This document shows positions 49,235 through 59,835 of a stretch of 64,000 nucleotides of DNA, piece by piece. Both the position numbers and the translations under genes were made by a program. Positions within the stretch are counted from its first letter, which is position 1; every line of letters starts with the position of its first letter. Under the pieces are notes generated by a model. It was not told the origin of the DNA, did not search any database, and saw only the letters and a program-made list of their open reading frames with translations. Source of the stretch: Phialocephala subalpina (lineage: Eukaryota > Ascomycota > Leotiomycetes > Helotiales > Mollisiaceae); contig FJOG01000027.1 of assembly GCA_900073065.1 (NCBI GenBank), forward strand, positions 485,148-549,147, in the 5' to 3' direction.

Positions 49235-50605
49235 ATGTCTTCCGCCACTCCCCTCACTCTGTTGACACTGCCTCACGAGCTCATTCTTCAAATCTGCAAG
49301 TACGCCTTACCCGGCACTTTTGCAGTTTCCAAAAGTCTCTGCCAACATGCCGGCCAAAGGCATAGACCGCATCNNNNNNNNNNNNNNNNNNNNNNNNNNN
49401 NNNNNNNNNNNNNNNNNNNNNNNNNNNNNNNNNNNNNNNNNNNNNNNNNNNNNNNNNNNNNNNNNNNNNNNNNNNNNNNNNNNNNNNNNNNNNNNNNNNN
49501 NNNNNNNNNNNNNNNNNNNNNNNNNNNNNNNNNNNNNNNNNNNNNNNNNNNNNNNNNNNNNNNNNNNNNNNNNNNNNNNNNNNNNNNNNNNNNNNNNNNN
49601 NNNNNNNNNNNNNNNNNNNNNNNNNNNNNNNNNNNNNNNNNNNNNNNNNNNNNNNNNNNNNNNNNNNNNNNNNNNNNNNNNNNNNNNNNNNNNNNNNNNN
49701 NNNNNNNNNNNNNNNNNNNNNNNNNNNNNNNNNNNNNNNNNNNNNNNNNNNNNNNNNNNNNNNNNNNNNNNNNNNNNNNNNNNNNNNNNNNNNNNNNNNN
49801 NNNNNNNNNNNNNNNNNNNNNNNNNNNNNNNNNNNNNNNNNNNNNNNNNNNNNNNNNNNNNNNNNNNNNNNNNNNNNNNNNNNNNNNNNNNNNNNNNNNN
49901 NNNNNNNNNNNNNNNNNNNNNNNNNNNNNNNNNNNNNNNNNNNNNNNNNNNNNNNNNNNNNNNNNNNNNNNNNNNNNNNNNNNNNNNNNNNNNNNNNNNN
50001 NNNNNNNNNNNNNNNNNNNNNNNNNNNNNNNNNNNNNNNNNNNNNNNNNNNNNNNNNNNNNNNNNNNNNNNNNTCGTCTTCTCAATCAACTCACGTCGAG
50101 CGTCCTATACACCACCCCAGCCTATCATATGCACGTTGCAGCTCCAAGCATAAGATGGCAGTCTTGGGACCGACATACGCAGAGTAGTCTCTTGAGTTCT
50201 CATGGAGGGAAGCTACGCAAAGTCATGCTATTTGTCGAACTTCACAGGGGTGGCCTCTGCTGCAGCGGACATTGCCCAGAGCCAGGCAATTTCTCACGCG
50301 GAAACTGTGTCCCAAGGCGTCGAATGACACAAGGTGCCGCAATATACCTTTGCGCGGACCAACTGAAGCAGATTGTCTCGGCGTTGCTGAGACATCGAGA
50401 GCGAAAGATAGAGGAGTTGGTTGTTGCTTGGGATATGAGCCCTTGGATAGTAGGCCATGAACAAAGGATTGCCAAGACTGTTTTGGCCTCTCTTGGGGGA
50501 TTACGAGGATGGGTCGCTGACATTACTTTTGCTTTTCCGGGTTTCGAAAACAAGGACTGGGTTTTTGATTTATTGACGGGTCTGGTTTTGAAGGAAAAGG
50601 TGTAG
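49235..50605 (+). CDS. F-box-like hypothetical protein, interrupted by assembly gap
   Basis: Starts MSSATPLTLLTLPHELILQI; LPHELILQIC is the opening of fungal F-box-like domains. It is then cut by 700 N (49374-50073). Sequence after the gap continues open to a stop at 50605, with a mixed Cys-containing stretch (GGLCCSGHCPEPG) and the ending WVFDLLTGLVLKEKV. An intron probably lies just after the F-box helix, but the gap prevents placing it. Whether both sides belong to one gene is an inference from strand and spacing. F-box proteins usually act as substrate adaptors of SCF ubiquitin ligases. An in-frame ATG at 49184 is upstream but less likely. Confidence 0.5.
   Translation: MSSATPLTLLTLPHELILQICKYALPGTFAVSKSLCQHAGQRHRPHXXXXXXXXXXXXXXXXXXXXXXXXXXXXXXXXXXXXXXXXXXXXXXXXXXXXXXXXXXXXXXXXXXXXXXXXXXXXXXXXXXXXXXXXXXXXXXXXXXXXXXXXXXXXXXXXXXXXXXXXXXXXXXXXXXXXXXXXXXXXXXXXXXXXXXXXXXXXXXXXXXXXXXXXXXXXXXXXXXXXXXXXXXXXXXXXXXXXXXXXXXXXXXXXXXXXXXXXXXXXXXXXXXXXXXXXXXRLLNQLTSSVLYTTPAYHMHVAAPSIRWQSWDRHTQSSLLSSHGGKLRKVMLFVELHRGGLCCSGHCPEPGNFSRGNCVPRRRMTQGAAIYLCADQLKQIVSALLRHRERKIEELVVAWDMSPWIVGHEQRIAKTVLASLGGLRGWVADITFAFPGFENKDWVFDLLTGLVLKEKV
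49374..50073. other. Assembly gap of 700 N
   Basis: Exactly 700 undetermined bases inside a gene. The true length may differ. Confidence 0.99.
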
Positions 50606-50800
50606 TATTGAGACATATTTTCCCTCCCAGCTATCATTGCTCAACTTTCTATGCTATTATTTGCTATGAAAAATCTTGTTCAAGGTGCTGTCATGACCTA
50701 GCGCCTTTGGGACAATCACATCTACGGTCCTGCTCTGATGGAAAGCTCAGTACCACATCTTAAGCCAAGCATGCATCAAAGATTCAAAGTCCCAATTTCA

Positions 50801-52563
50801 TCAATTAGAATTTTTCGCCCATGCCCTTTCGTCTTTTCTCCTCTCACCTCCATACCCACCAACCTCATACCCAGGCAGCGTCTCAACCGCCGTTTCTCCA
50901 CCCCAAGACATCACATCTCCCCTCTCCCTCCTCACCCCGACCCTCGTCGGAACCCTCGGCGCATACCCCGGCAAAACATCCTCAAATATACCCCTCACCC
51001 TCGCCTGCACGCTCCGCTCCTCCAACTCCTGTTCGTAAGCAGGCTGTGCTTTGGGCTCAAACCCTCTTTTCCTTCTCTGAAAAGCTGCCGCGAGGAATAT
51101 TCCTACAATAGCGATAAGGGCACAGCCTATGCCGATGGCTATGATGATTCCGGGGCCGAGGCCGCGTTGTGTGTTGATGGTTGCGGGTTGTTCGCCGTGG
51201 CAGGTGAATGTGCCGTTTCGGGAGAGGGATTTTGAGTTCCAGATTGTGCGGGCGGGCGTGCAGTCTACAGTAGGGGTTCGATGCTGGTGATTGTGAGGTT
51301 CTGTTGGATGTTTTGGAGTTTGGGGAAGGAGTAGCTGATCCTCGTTAGCTGGGAGAATGCTTCTCTGAGGGATTCATACTTGTCAATGTCCCCACCGATC
51401 AGGATATTTGAGGCTGTGAGCAAAGCGGGAAGAGATATGTTCGCGGGAACTCTACTGCCCATAAGCGAAAATGAGAGGTCTCCATCGACCCCTTGCAAAG
51501 CCTGCAATACAACACTGCCTAGGTCAGTTACAAATCATGATTCGTCTTGAACAAATCTCACTTACGTTTAGATTGTGCCGTATAAGGATATCTGAGTTAC
51601 ATTGGAGAGCTTGGGCATCTACAATGAGAGTGAGTTGGCGTTCGTCGCGATCGTCACACCTGGCGAGTGCAAGTCGCTCGTTCCCACATCACCATCAGTC
51701 GAGACGAGTAAAGGGACGTCGACGCTAAGAAGGTTCAGGTCAGATCAATAGGTCCGGTTCCTAGCTGTGTATTCTAACCTTGTAATGTTCCCGACGAGGT
51801 ACAGAGATTTGGTGTTTTGGAGAGAGCGGAGGTCAATTGGCATCGCGTTGAAAGTCGACCCTTCCAGGTTTGAGTACTCCAGCAGGGCAGCTTCTCCATA
51901 CGCAAGTAATTTGGATGGCACGATTGTTAAGTCATTTCTGACAGACGAAAGACGTTTAAAGTTCAAGCTAGCTTCGTAATCAGTCCTCTTTCTTTGCTTG
52001 ACCGAGGAGAGATCCAAACTTGTCTATATTCCCAGTGAGGTAAACATTCTCTGCACTCGTTAAGCTCGGAAACTCCAAATCCACACCACTTGGTCCCGCA
52101 TGAACTTCCAACATCCCAATCGATTGAAGATTCGGAAACGACATATGCTTCATCATTGGAACACTATCGAACCCACTAATTCCCGCCGCTCCAACGGTGT
52201 TCACATCCAGAGCAGTGACAGAAGTCAAGAACGGAGCAGACATCACATGTACGGGGTCCACATCATAGATCGAGATTCCATCTGTGATAGTGAAGATTCC
52301 ATTTAGGTTGAGGTCTCCGGTGAAGTTGTTTGCGATCAGGATGCTGCCTGTTATTGTTGTGCAGTTTGAGGGGTTGCTGTCGATGTCAGATTGGGTGTAG
52401 ACTAGGTTCTTTCCAATTGCTCTGTAGAAGGAGCATTCTTTTGCTTGACCGTCTGTTCGTTGTCAGTTGAGGTGCTGAGGAGGTGTCCAGTTGAAAATCC
52501 ATGCTCACGTGGTGCAAGGAACCCGGTTGCGAGGAACCAGGTCAGACTCGAGCATCTATGCAT
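50801..52563 (-). pseudogene. Receptor-L-domain-like single-pass membrane protein, copy 1 (apparently broken)
   Basis: Paralogue of the gene at 53041-54816. The signal peptide MHRCSSLTWFLATGFLA starts at 52563. Exon 1 ends at 52509 and exon 2 starts at 52452. The ectodomain starts with CTTITGSILIANNFTGDLNL, the Ecm33/receptor-L pattern, with repeated FPSLTSAENVYLTGNI-type strands. Near the C-terminus are a DCTP motif, a transmembrane segment (LGPGIIIAIGIGCALIAIVG) and a cytoplasmic tail ending DERAWAKNSN at 50801. In-frame stops occur at 51619-51621 and 51568-51570, and a one-base frame change is needed near 51270, so the gene is probably dead. Some lesions might instead be unusual splicing, since copy 2 has short introns at nearby positions. 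Confidence 0.6.
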
Positions 52564-53040
52564 CGCATTGCTGTGCTCTAGAATTAAGATCTAGAACATC
52601 GCCACTAGAAGTTTCGAAACATTGTTCAGAAATTTCTAACACATGGACAAGATCGGTGGAGTGGATCGGACGACTGTCCAAAGTTCTAGAGCAGGATAAG
52701 TACTCGGCTAAATGCTGCATATACATTGTCAATTTGTGCAGGGCCAATTAGGGAGCTTACCGACTTGCTGGAAGAAGCAGGTCTGTGGCGAGTGCGATAT
52801 TGATACGAGCTTCAAGTAAACAACCTCCAAAAATGCTTTGAGTTTCACAGCATCAAACCAGGCTCCTCGTTGATGGTCTGGCTGGTCCGTAGAACCTTGT
52901 TGAAGTAATGTACCTCTTATTTTGATGTCGAACACTTCCAAAGTACAGCTCATGCCTTCTTGAAATTCCATGGCTCCGTCGTACAATTTTACAAACAAGA
53001 TTGAATTCTTTTGGTCAAATCCACTCCTGCTTACACGTGA
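52564..53040. other. Spacer between tandem paralogues
   Basis: 5' region of copy 1 and 3' flank of copy 2. No gene recognised. Confidence 0.45.
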
Positions 53041-54816
53041 TCAGGTATGTCCTTCGTGGCCAGTTCTGATTCCTAATCCCCTATGTATACCATCGCCAGG
53101 TTCCCCAACTGGACTAGGTGGTACCTGCTCATGGATTGCTCTTTCGCCATCATCGTCACTCAACGAGCTCACATCACTCACACTCACTGCTCTCTCTGAC
53201 CTCGGTACATAAGTCGGCAGAGCGGCTAGGTCTTCATGCCCTGTTAGGTCTCGCGCATGCCAATCATTCAATTCGTGTTCGTACGGTGGAGGCGGCTCAA
53301 GCTTGGCCTCTCTCCTCGCTGCATTCTTCCTGCCTTGACGATTGAGGAAGTAGACGAGCACTATGAAGATTGGTAGTCCTACCCCAAGTCCAATACCTAT
53401 CTTTGCGCCTTTCGAGAGTCCGGGTTTGTCGGGATGATAATAGTTACACGAGAATTTGCTCCATGCATCGTTGTGCAATTGTTGATCGTGGTCCGTGACT
53501 AATGGGACGGTTTTGGCTCGGGCCCAGGCTTCTGCTGCGGGGGTGCAATCGAGATGGACAGAGGAGTAGATAGTGACTTGATCTACTTCTTGTATGGTGC
53601 TCAAGTTCAGACTTGATGTCCATTCGTCAGCTTGTTTCTCCGATCAAGACGGACACAGAGAAGCTTGAGATTTGGAAGATACCTTGTCAGGTTGCTGTTC
53701 AGGTAAAGGACTGAAACACTTTTAAGAGGTGCGAAGTTGAAGCCGAGGGAATAGTAGCTGTAGAGATTGAACAACCCATCCAGTGTGAGGAGAGAAGGGA
53801 ACGAAAAGCTATACTTGTTCAGCTAATCAAGCAGTGACATTGAGGAGTCTGGTCATCTCACCTGCCGATTGTCCCACTCAACGTGATCTGGGTTGTGTTC
53901 CAAAGATTCGGCAAAGTGACATTGAGTTGGTTGCCAATGGCAGCGATCGTGACACCGCCTGAGTATGCAGTTTGCCCGGGGCAATTCGCGAGTTGAGGCA
54001 TCGAAAGTCTAATGATTCTGTCAATTTGGTTCGGAGGAAGTGAAGTCTTCACCTACCCTGAAAGGTTGCCATACAAAAACAATGCCGTGCAATTCTGTAT
54101 CGAGGCAAAGGATATATCCAAAGGCGGGTACGGGTATTCGACATATTCGTAAAAATTCAGAGAGCTAGGATCGTTGAAACTATCGTTGCTAGATACCGTC
54201 AAGCGATTCGCGGTGGTCAGGGACGGAAAGTCCATCCTAAATAGAATCGTCAGCTTGACGAAATTGATTGTCGGACAGGGCCTAAGAACTTATGCATTGG
54301 TCCATAAAGCAGGAGATTCGTGGCATTACTCAAAGATGGGAAGTGTGCCTCAGCTCCAGTGGCATTGAAATGTATCTCAAGATCCGAAGTAGTGTTCAAG
54401 TCCGGAAATGAGACGTTCTTCAAAGGTGGTATACCCGATATGTATAGTCCTCCCAAATAGATCAGATCATTCACCTCAATGGAAGTAGGGCCTTCTAAGT
54501 TCCCCGGTCCGCCAAAATCAGCTTGCAGATATCCAGAAACACTCGTGATATTGTTCATGACGAAGGATCCTGTGTAGCCTTGTTTAATGTAAAGGTCTCC
54601 ATCGATACTGGTGCATCCTGCAAGCTTGGTGTCTACATCATTCTGATTAGAGAATGAAGCATAGGGACCAAAGGCATCAGTGGAATTGCACTGAATAGCT
54701 TCAGTGACTAGAAAGTTGTGAGCTCCGTGCTTCGATACGTCTGGTCACATGGCCCAGGTTAAAGACTTACCTGAAATCAAACAAAGGCATATAAGAGCCT
54801 GTACGAAGGCTTTCAT
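53041..54816 (-). CDS. Receptor-L-domain-like single-pass membrane protein, copy 2 (intact)
   Basis: Six exons (54816-54771, 54698-54290, 54236-54057, 54008-53862, 53808-53683, 53611-53041) give 492 aa. The signal peptide MKAFVQALICLCLISA is followed by an N-glycosylated ectodomain of about 320 residues. It has leucine/beta-strand repeats of the Ecm33/receptor-L type (CTSIDGDLYIKQGYTG, then KNVSFPDLNTTSDLEIHF and similar). A membrane-proximal LDCTPAAEAW region precedes one transmembrane helix (GIGLGVGLPIFIVLVYFL) and a cytoplasmic tail of about 100 residues. The tail carries a PPPPYEHEL PY-type motif and acidic Ser clusters. This is the layout of a cell-surface sensor or wall-linked protein. 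The known Ecm33 family is GPI-anchored, so the transmembrane tail is a difference. Function unknown. Confidence 0.75.
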
Positions 54817-55477
54817 CTTTCCCGTGGACCGGCTTACGTTGATGATGCCATCGAGAAAAGACATCGTGTTGTCGACTTCGCGGTCGCTCTCCATCTCGTG
54901 AGAAAGGGAAGAGGCTGTTTCGACCGGGTAAATCGTCGTACCAACCCTTGACAGATGTGCCCGGTAAATGAGATACGTGCCATTTCGGTATCTCAGGAGG
55001 TGCCAAGTATTGAATTATATCGATAGAGGACAATATATGTTGCACAATGTCACCTTGAGCAGGCATCGCAAAGGCCATGTCTGCTGGAAGCCAGATTGGC
55101 ACAAATAAATGATTGTGTGCCTAAATCTCGTCTCAATTTGCCCAATGATTCGGTACGCAACGAACTCTCAGTCTCGATGCATGAACTGCAGTTAGAATGC
55201 AAGCGAAGAGTAAATGTTCGAATGCTCGGTATCCGAAGGAAGGAAAGGGGGGATAGAGGCTTTCACGTGAATGTGGGTCATGCTTTGTCAGTGTCTCAAC
55301 GCCTGAGTTCCCAGGCTGTGGACATGTCAACCCGTATTTTCATCTCTCACCTCATCGACAAACAATCTCTCCCCCGTTACTCCTCGAAGTTGGCCGCTGA
55401 ACGGTCTACTGGCTCGTGTCGACACTCATCCATCAGACCAAACTGTCGTGAGAGAAGCACAAGTCCCTGCAGCAACC
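54817..55477. other. Divergent intergenic region
   Basis: Between the L-domain gene and the acyltransferase, which are divergent. No further gene is supported. Confidence 0.45.
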
Positions 55478-57507
55478 ATGGCCCAACAACTTTCACTACC
55501 TCCCACTATCGGCTGGGTCTACGACCTCATCCTCCGGACCTTCGCCTTGGCCGTAGGCCTCTTCTTCAGAGAAGTGCAAGTTCGAGGAGCATGGCATGTC
55601 CCATCTGATGGCGCTGTCATTCTGGTGGCAGCTCCTCACTCGAATCAGGTAAGAATTCTTACCATGTCGCATGACTAGATCTATGCTGACTCTTGAAGTT
55701 CGTTGACTCTATCGTTTTGATGAGGATCCTCCGCTCTTTGAACCGTCGTATATCATGGCTCATGGCAGAGAAGTCCTTCCAGCGAAAATTTGTCGGCACT
55801 ATGGCTTCGATGATCGGAGCCGTTCCCGTTTCTCGTGCAATGGACATTGCAAAATCAGCTCCAGGGACGATCTACCTCGAAGACCCAGAGGCAAATCCAA
55901 ATGTCTTACATGGAATCGGCACAGACTTCACATCTGAAACATTCAAAGCTGGTGGTTCAATATATCTTCCAATTATAAACGGCGACTCGCAAAAGTTGGA
56001 CATCGGTCAGATTCTCGGACCTGACAGACTAGTTTTGAAGAATTCAAACTTGCATCCGGATGCCTTATTCCAGCTCACTGGTGCTCACACTGGTGCTCTA
56101 GCCTCTTCATTTACCGGAACGAAGTTCAAAGTCGCTCCTCATGTCGACCAAACCGAGGTGTACAACGCTGTGTTTGAAAGACTTGCTGCTGATGGCTGCA
56201 TTGGCATCTTTCCGGAAGGTGGAAGCCATGATCGAACACAACTACTACCTCTCAAAGGTAAGCCGCATTACTTTGAACGGTACCTCTTGCTGATAGTCGT
56301 TCTTTCCTAGCCGGTATTGCCATCATGGCGCTTGGCGCTCTTTCCCGAGACACCAAAGTCACGATCGTTCCTGTCGGATTGACTTACTTCACTGCACACA
56401 AATTCCGCTCTCGAGCTGTCATCGAATTCGGAGAGTCAATCCCTGTTTCCGAGTCTCGCATCGATGCATTCAAAAACGGAAAGAAGCGTGATGCTGTTGG
56501 TGGCCTGATGAACGACATTTCGCAGGCACTGGCAGCTGTCACTGTCTCAGCACCAGACTTTGAGACGTTGAATGTACGTTCGGTTCACTTTCAACATTCT
56601 TCCCTGCTAACGTGTACAGCTTGTCCATGCAGCTCGACGCCTGTACCTCACCAACACACCTCATGGCGAAGAGAAGAAGAGAATATCCTTGGCACGATCC
56701 ACTGAACTCAATCGCCGCTTGGTGAAGGGATACACAACATATTCTCAGACTCCGGAAATGAAATCCCTCATCAAGGATATAAAGTCATACATGGCCTCTT
56801 TGAAAGCTCTGAACTTGAAAGACCACCAGCTTCTGTCCACTAGCAGCCACCACAAACATTTCCCGATGCTGTTCAGATTGCCAACACTGCTATACCGACT
56901 TCTCAAGCTTGGGATCCTTGCCGTATTGACGCTTCCTGGCCTGATCCTCTTCGCTCCCATATTCATCTTGACAACTCGTCTCTCATGCCGCAAGACCGCT
57001 GAAGCGCTGGCAGCATCCAGCGTGAAGATCCGTGGCCACGATGTTATGGCATCTTGGAAGATTCTGATCGCCCTTGCACTTGCACCAATCTTCTACACAT
57101 TCTACACAATCTTGCTCGTGGTATTGAACAATTACAACCATGTCTGGGAATATATTCCCGCACGGACCCCGACTTCTCTAATCATCAGTACATGCATCCT
57201 TGTTTTACCGATGATCACTTATGCTGCTCTGTTGTTCGGGGAGCAAGGTATGGACTTACTCAAGTCCATCTATCCTCTGGTGTTGACGTTAAGTCCAACC
57301 TCCTCGCACATCATCAATAGGTTGATCGAACAGAGACGCGTCTTGGTGGTTAGAGTTCGAGAAATGATCGATCGATTTGGTTCTGAGATATTTCCAGACT
57401 GCGACGATGTGAGCAAATGGAGAGACCGTGGACCACGGAAGCTGTACGCTGATATCAGTCCTGAGGCTGAGCAAGAGGACCTCTGGGGCTTGGATGAGTT
57501 TGTATGA
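55478..57507 (+). CDS. Glycerol-3-phosphate O-acyltransferase (Gat1/Gat2-type)
   Basis: Catalyses the first acylation in phosphatidic acid synthesis at the ER. Four exons (55478-55648, 55699-56257, 56311-56573, 56620-57507) give 626 aa. PlsC-type motifs: His54 in VAAPHSNQFVDS (the fungal Gat variant of HX4D, split by intron 1), the FPEGGSHDR motif at 228-236, and VPVGLTYF. A first hydrophobic helix lies near residues 14-31. Two or three more lie at about 400-490 (FRLPTLLYRLLKLGILAVLT, ILIALALAPIFYTFYTILLV and TPTSLIISTCILVLPMITYA). The C-terminus is acidic (EAEQEDLWGLDEFV). It is a little shorter than yeast Gat1/Gat2, mainly at the C-tail. Confidence 0.92.
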
Positions 57508-57856
57508 CGCTTCTGCGATACCAACATTGCCCGTGCCCAGCTTCTGCGGGACAATCAGGAGAGCTTTTGTGGTCCGAAATATTGCGACGACACCGACTTC
57601 CTGCTCTGAGTCAGCGAAATACAATGAAAGCAGCCAAGAAAGTCCAGAAACGGCTAGGAGATTCAAATTTGCGTTCGCAGCTAATCTGTGCTTCCCGCTC
57701 GTCTTCGCGCTCCCGTTATTGGTTACGATTCGCCTTCAATTTTTTCCCACTCCAGATTAAATTTCCGTCTTCAATTCTACCACAACTTCGAGCCACGTCC
57801 TTCCTTCAAATTACACCTGACAGCAACCATCCCTCGATTCTTTCAACATAGCATCC
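57508..57856. other. Intergenic region
   Basis: 3' flank of the acyltransferase and promoter of BTB member 3, on the same strand. Nothing else is seen. Confidence 0.45.
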
Positions 57857-59156
57857 ATGCCCTCATCCGCGGAACCCAGCGAACCCAGCCAATCTCCCTC
57901 CGATACTGAGACAATCTCGCGTCTCTTTAAATTCGAGCCTAGCGATGTCGAAATCCAGATTATATACAAGGGGAAGGAAATAGTTAGCAAAGTCTCCTCC
58001 GTCGCAATGTGCCTAGCCAGTAAGGTGTGGAAGAAATTCATCTATCCACCATGGGCACCGAGTCAACAAACCTTATCTGTCATTGAAGTAGGTATTTGTC
58101 CTCGTGGAGAAGATATTCTTGTTATACAGGGTTGGATCTTCCCTCAAAACAATGTCCCGAGTGCTGTGGGACAATGTTTGTCGAACCTAGAATAATTACT
58201 GACTGGCCGGCTATAGAGGTTAACTGCACCGAAGCCAGCTCTTTGCGCTCCTCCCGTGGACAAGCTCGATTTCCGTGAAGACGATGGAGATGCGCTCCTG
58301 CTTCTGCTTCGCGTCGCCCACATTCAATTCAAACATATCAAGTCGACCCTGTCCTCGGACCTCCTTCATGGCGTTGCTGAGCTATGCGATATCTACGGCT
58401 GCGTTGAGCTCATCAAACCTTGGCTCAGCACCTGGTGGGATAATTCGAACATACAATTTGGACGAGGAGAATTTGCATACAGGTGGCTGTTCGCCGCATG
58501 GGTTTTTGGCTTTGATCGCGTCTTCGCAACAACTGCTAAGGCTATTGCTTGGGTGATTGATGCAGATGGGAACGTTCCTTACGGTGGGGCTGGGGTGCAG
58601 GTGTCTCTAAAGACAGAAAAATTACCTCCTGGCATTCTAGGTACGAGCATTCTCCTTCCGAATAGCTGTTTCAAACCCCTAGAATTGTCCGCAGTTTCCA
58701 GATACCCATTTCTTTCAGCCATGGTCTCGCAGACGGCGATGTCCAAATCGGCCCAAGAAAGTCCCACGGGGGCTGGGTCACTGATGGCGTTGATTCTGAA
58801 GCTTTCTCGCAAGTTCGCAACTCATGCTAACATTCTTAGATAACATTCTCGAGGCCCGCCAGAATGCCATTGAGAAAATATTGGAGACTCCCAAGTCACG
58901 GGTGGCCCAGTTGACATATTCCTCACGCAAAATGTGCCTTCGCAATCCATGCTGCGATGATATCTTCTTGGGTAGCCTTATTCGAACACTCGCCAGCCTC
59001 GATCTCCTGACGACCGAATCCCTCATACCCGATGCTAGTCAATGGGCTAGGAGCGCCAATGACTTGTTCCAGGCTATTAGTGGCCTGCCTAGGTGGCCGA
59101 AACAAGTGTCGAAGTTGTGTTGGACATTGGCAAGAGGTACTCCAGTACTCACGTAA
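57857..59156 (+). CDS. BTB/POZ-domain protein, member 3
   Basis: Exons 57857-58087, 58235-58640 and 58840-59156 give 317 aa. The domain starts FKFEPSDVEIQIIYKGKEIV, then VSSVAMCLASKVWKKFIYPP. Exon 2 opens PALCAPP, also found in member 4, and carries LDFREDDGDALLLLLRVAHI, CDIYGCVELIKPWLSTW and PPGIL at the conserved intron site. The last exon has LEARQNAIEKIL and a Cys pair region (CLRNPCCDD). Introns are 147 and 199 nt, long for this window. The exon ends coincide with those of paralogues, which supports them. No other domain; role unknown. Confidence 0.75.
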
Positions 59157-59835
59157 CATACCAGATCTGACACAGGATTGTCACCGAGAACATATGAGGA
59201 TACAAGCAGGGAGATGGCATGCAGACGAGGAGGAGGTGAAATAGGATTCGAGGGCTGTCCATCTCCCCACAAAGGTGGTACATTCAGAGTTGCTTAAGGG
59301 GAGTTCAAGGGCGGTGGGGAAATGCATACCGGTGTAGCCTTCATCGACTGAGTACTAGAGTCTGTTAGAGTGGGAAATGGAATGGCGTTTGTGGCACTCT
59401 TCACGTAGTGGCAAAACATTCTCTTTTGATTTTCCTCTTGATGATTCTGCGTTCGTAAGCATTTGCTAAACCTAGGCCTTGAACACTACCTCTTATAAAC
59501 TTCTCATCTCGAAACTTTCTAAAGCTCTTCTGATCCAGATCCCAATAGTCGTCCGCTGCTCCGATCCCACACTGGAGACTCCCTTTCGAAGGACCTTTAT
59601 CCCCTAAATCCACCTCCGCAAGTCTGCTGCTCGATCGCCTTTCCCGAGCTCGAATGCTAGAACTAGAGCTTGGCTTCATCGTGTTCACGCGTCTTTGACT
59701 AGAGTTCACTTTCAAGTCTCGCGACCAAGCTAGTTCCACGCTAAAATTCAACATCTTGTGCGATCTTAACTTCTTTCCGGCGACAACAACGAAGTCTCCC
59801 TCTACAAACACCACCAAAGAGCAACACCGCGCGCG
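59157..59835. other. Intergenic region between BTB members 3 and 4
   Basis: A 138-codon minus-strand frame at 59401-59817 overlaps the presumed promoter and has no recognised similarity, so it is not annotated as a gene. Confidence 0.4.

Noticed and set aside
52729..52998. Minus-strand 89-codon frame between the L-domain paralogues
   Set aside because: No similarity to the paralogues or to any family; probably chance within the spacer.
59401..59817. 138-codon minus-strand gene
   Set aside because: It overlaps the promoter and start of the FG-BTB gene, has low-complexity Ser/Arg composition and matches no family.
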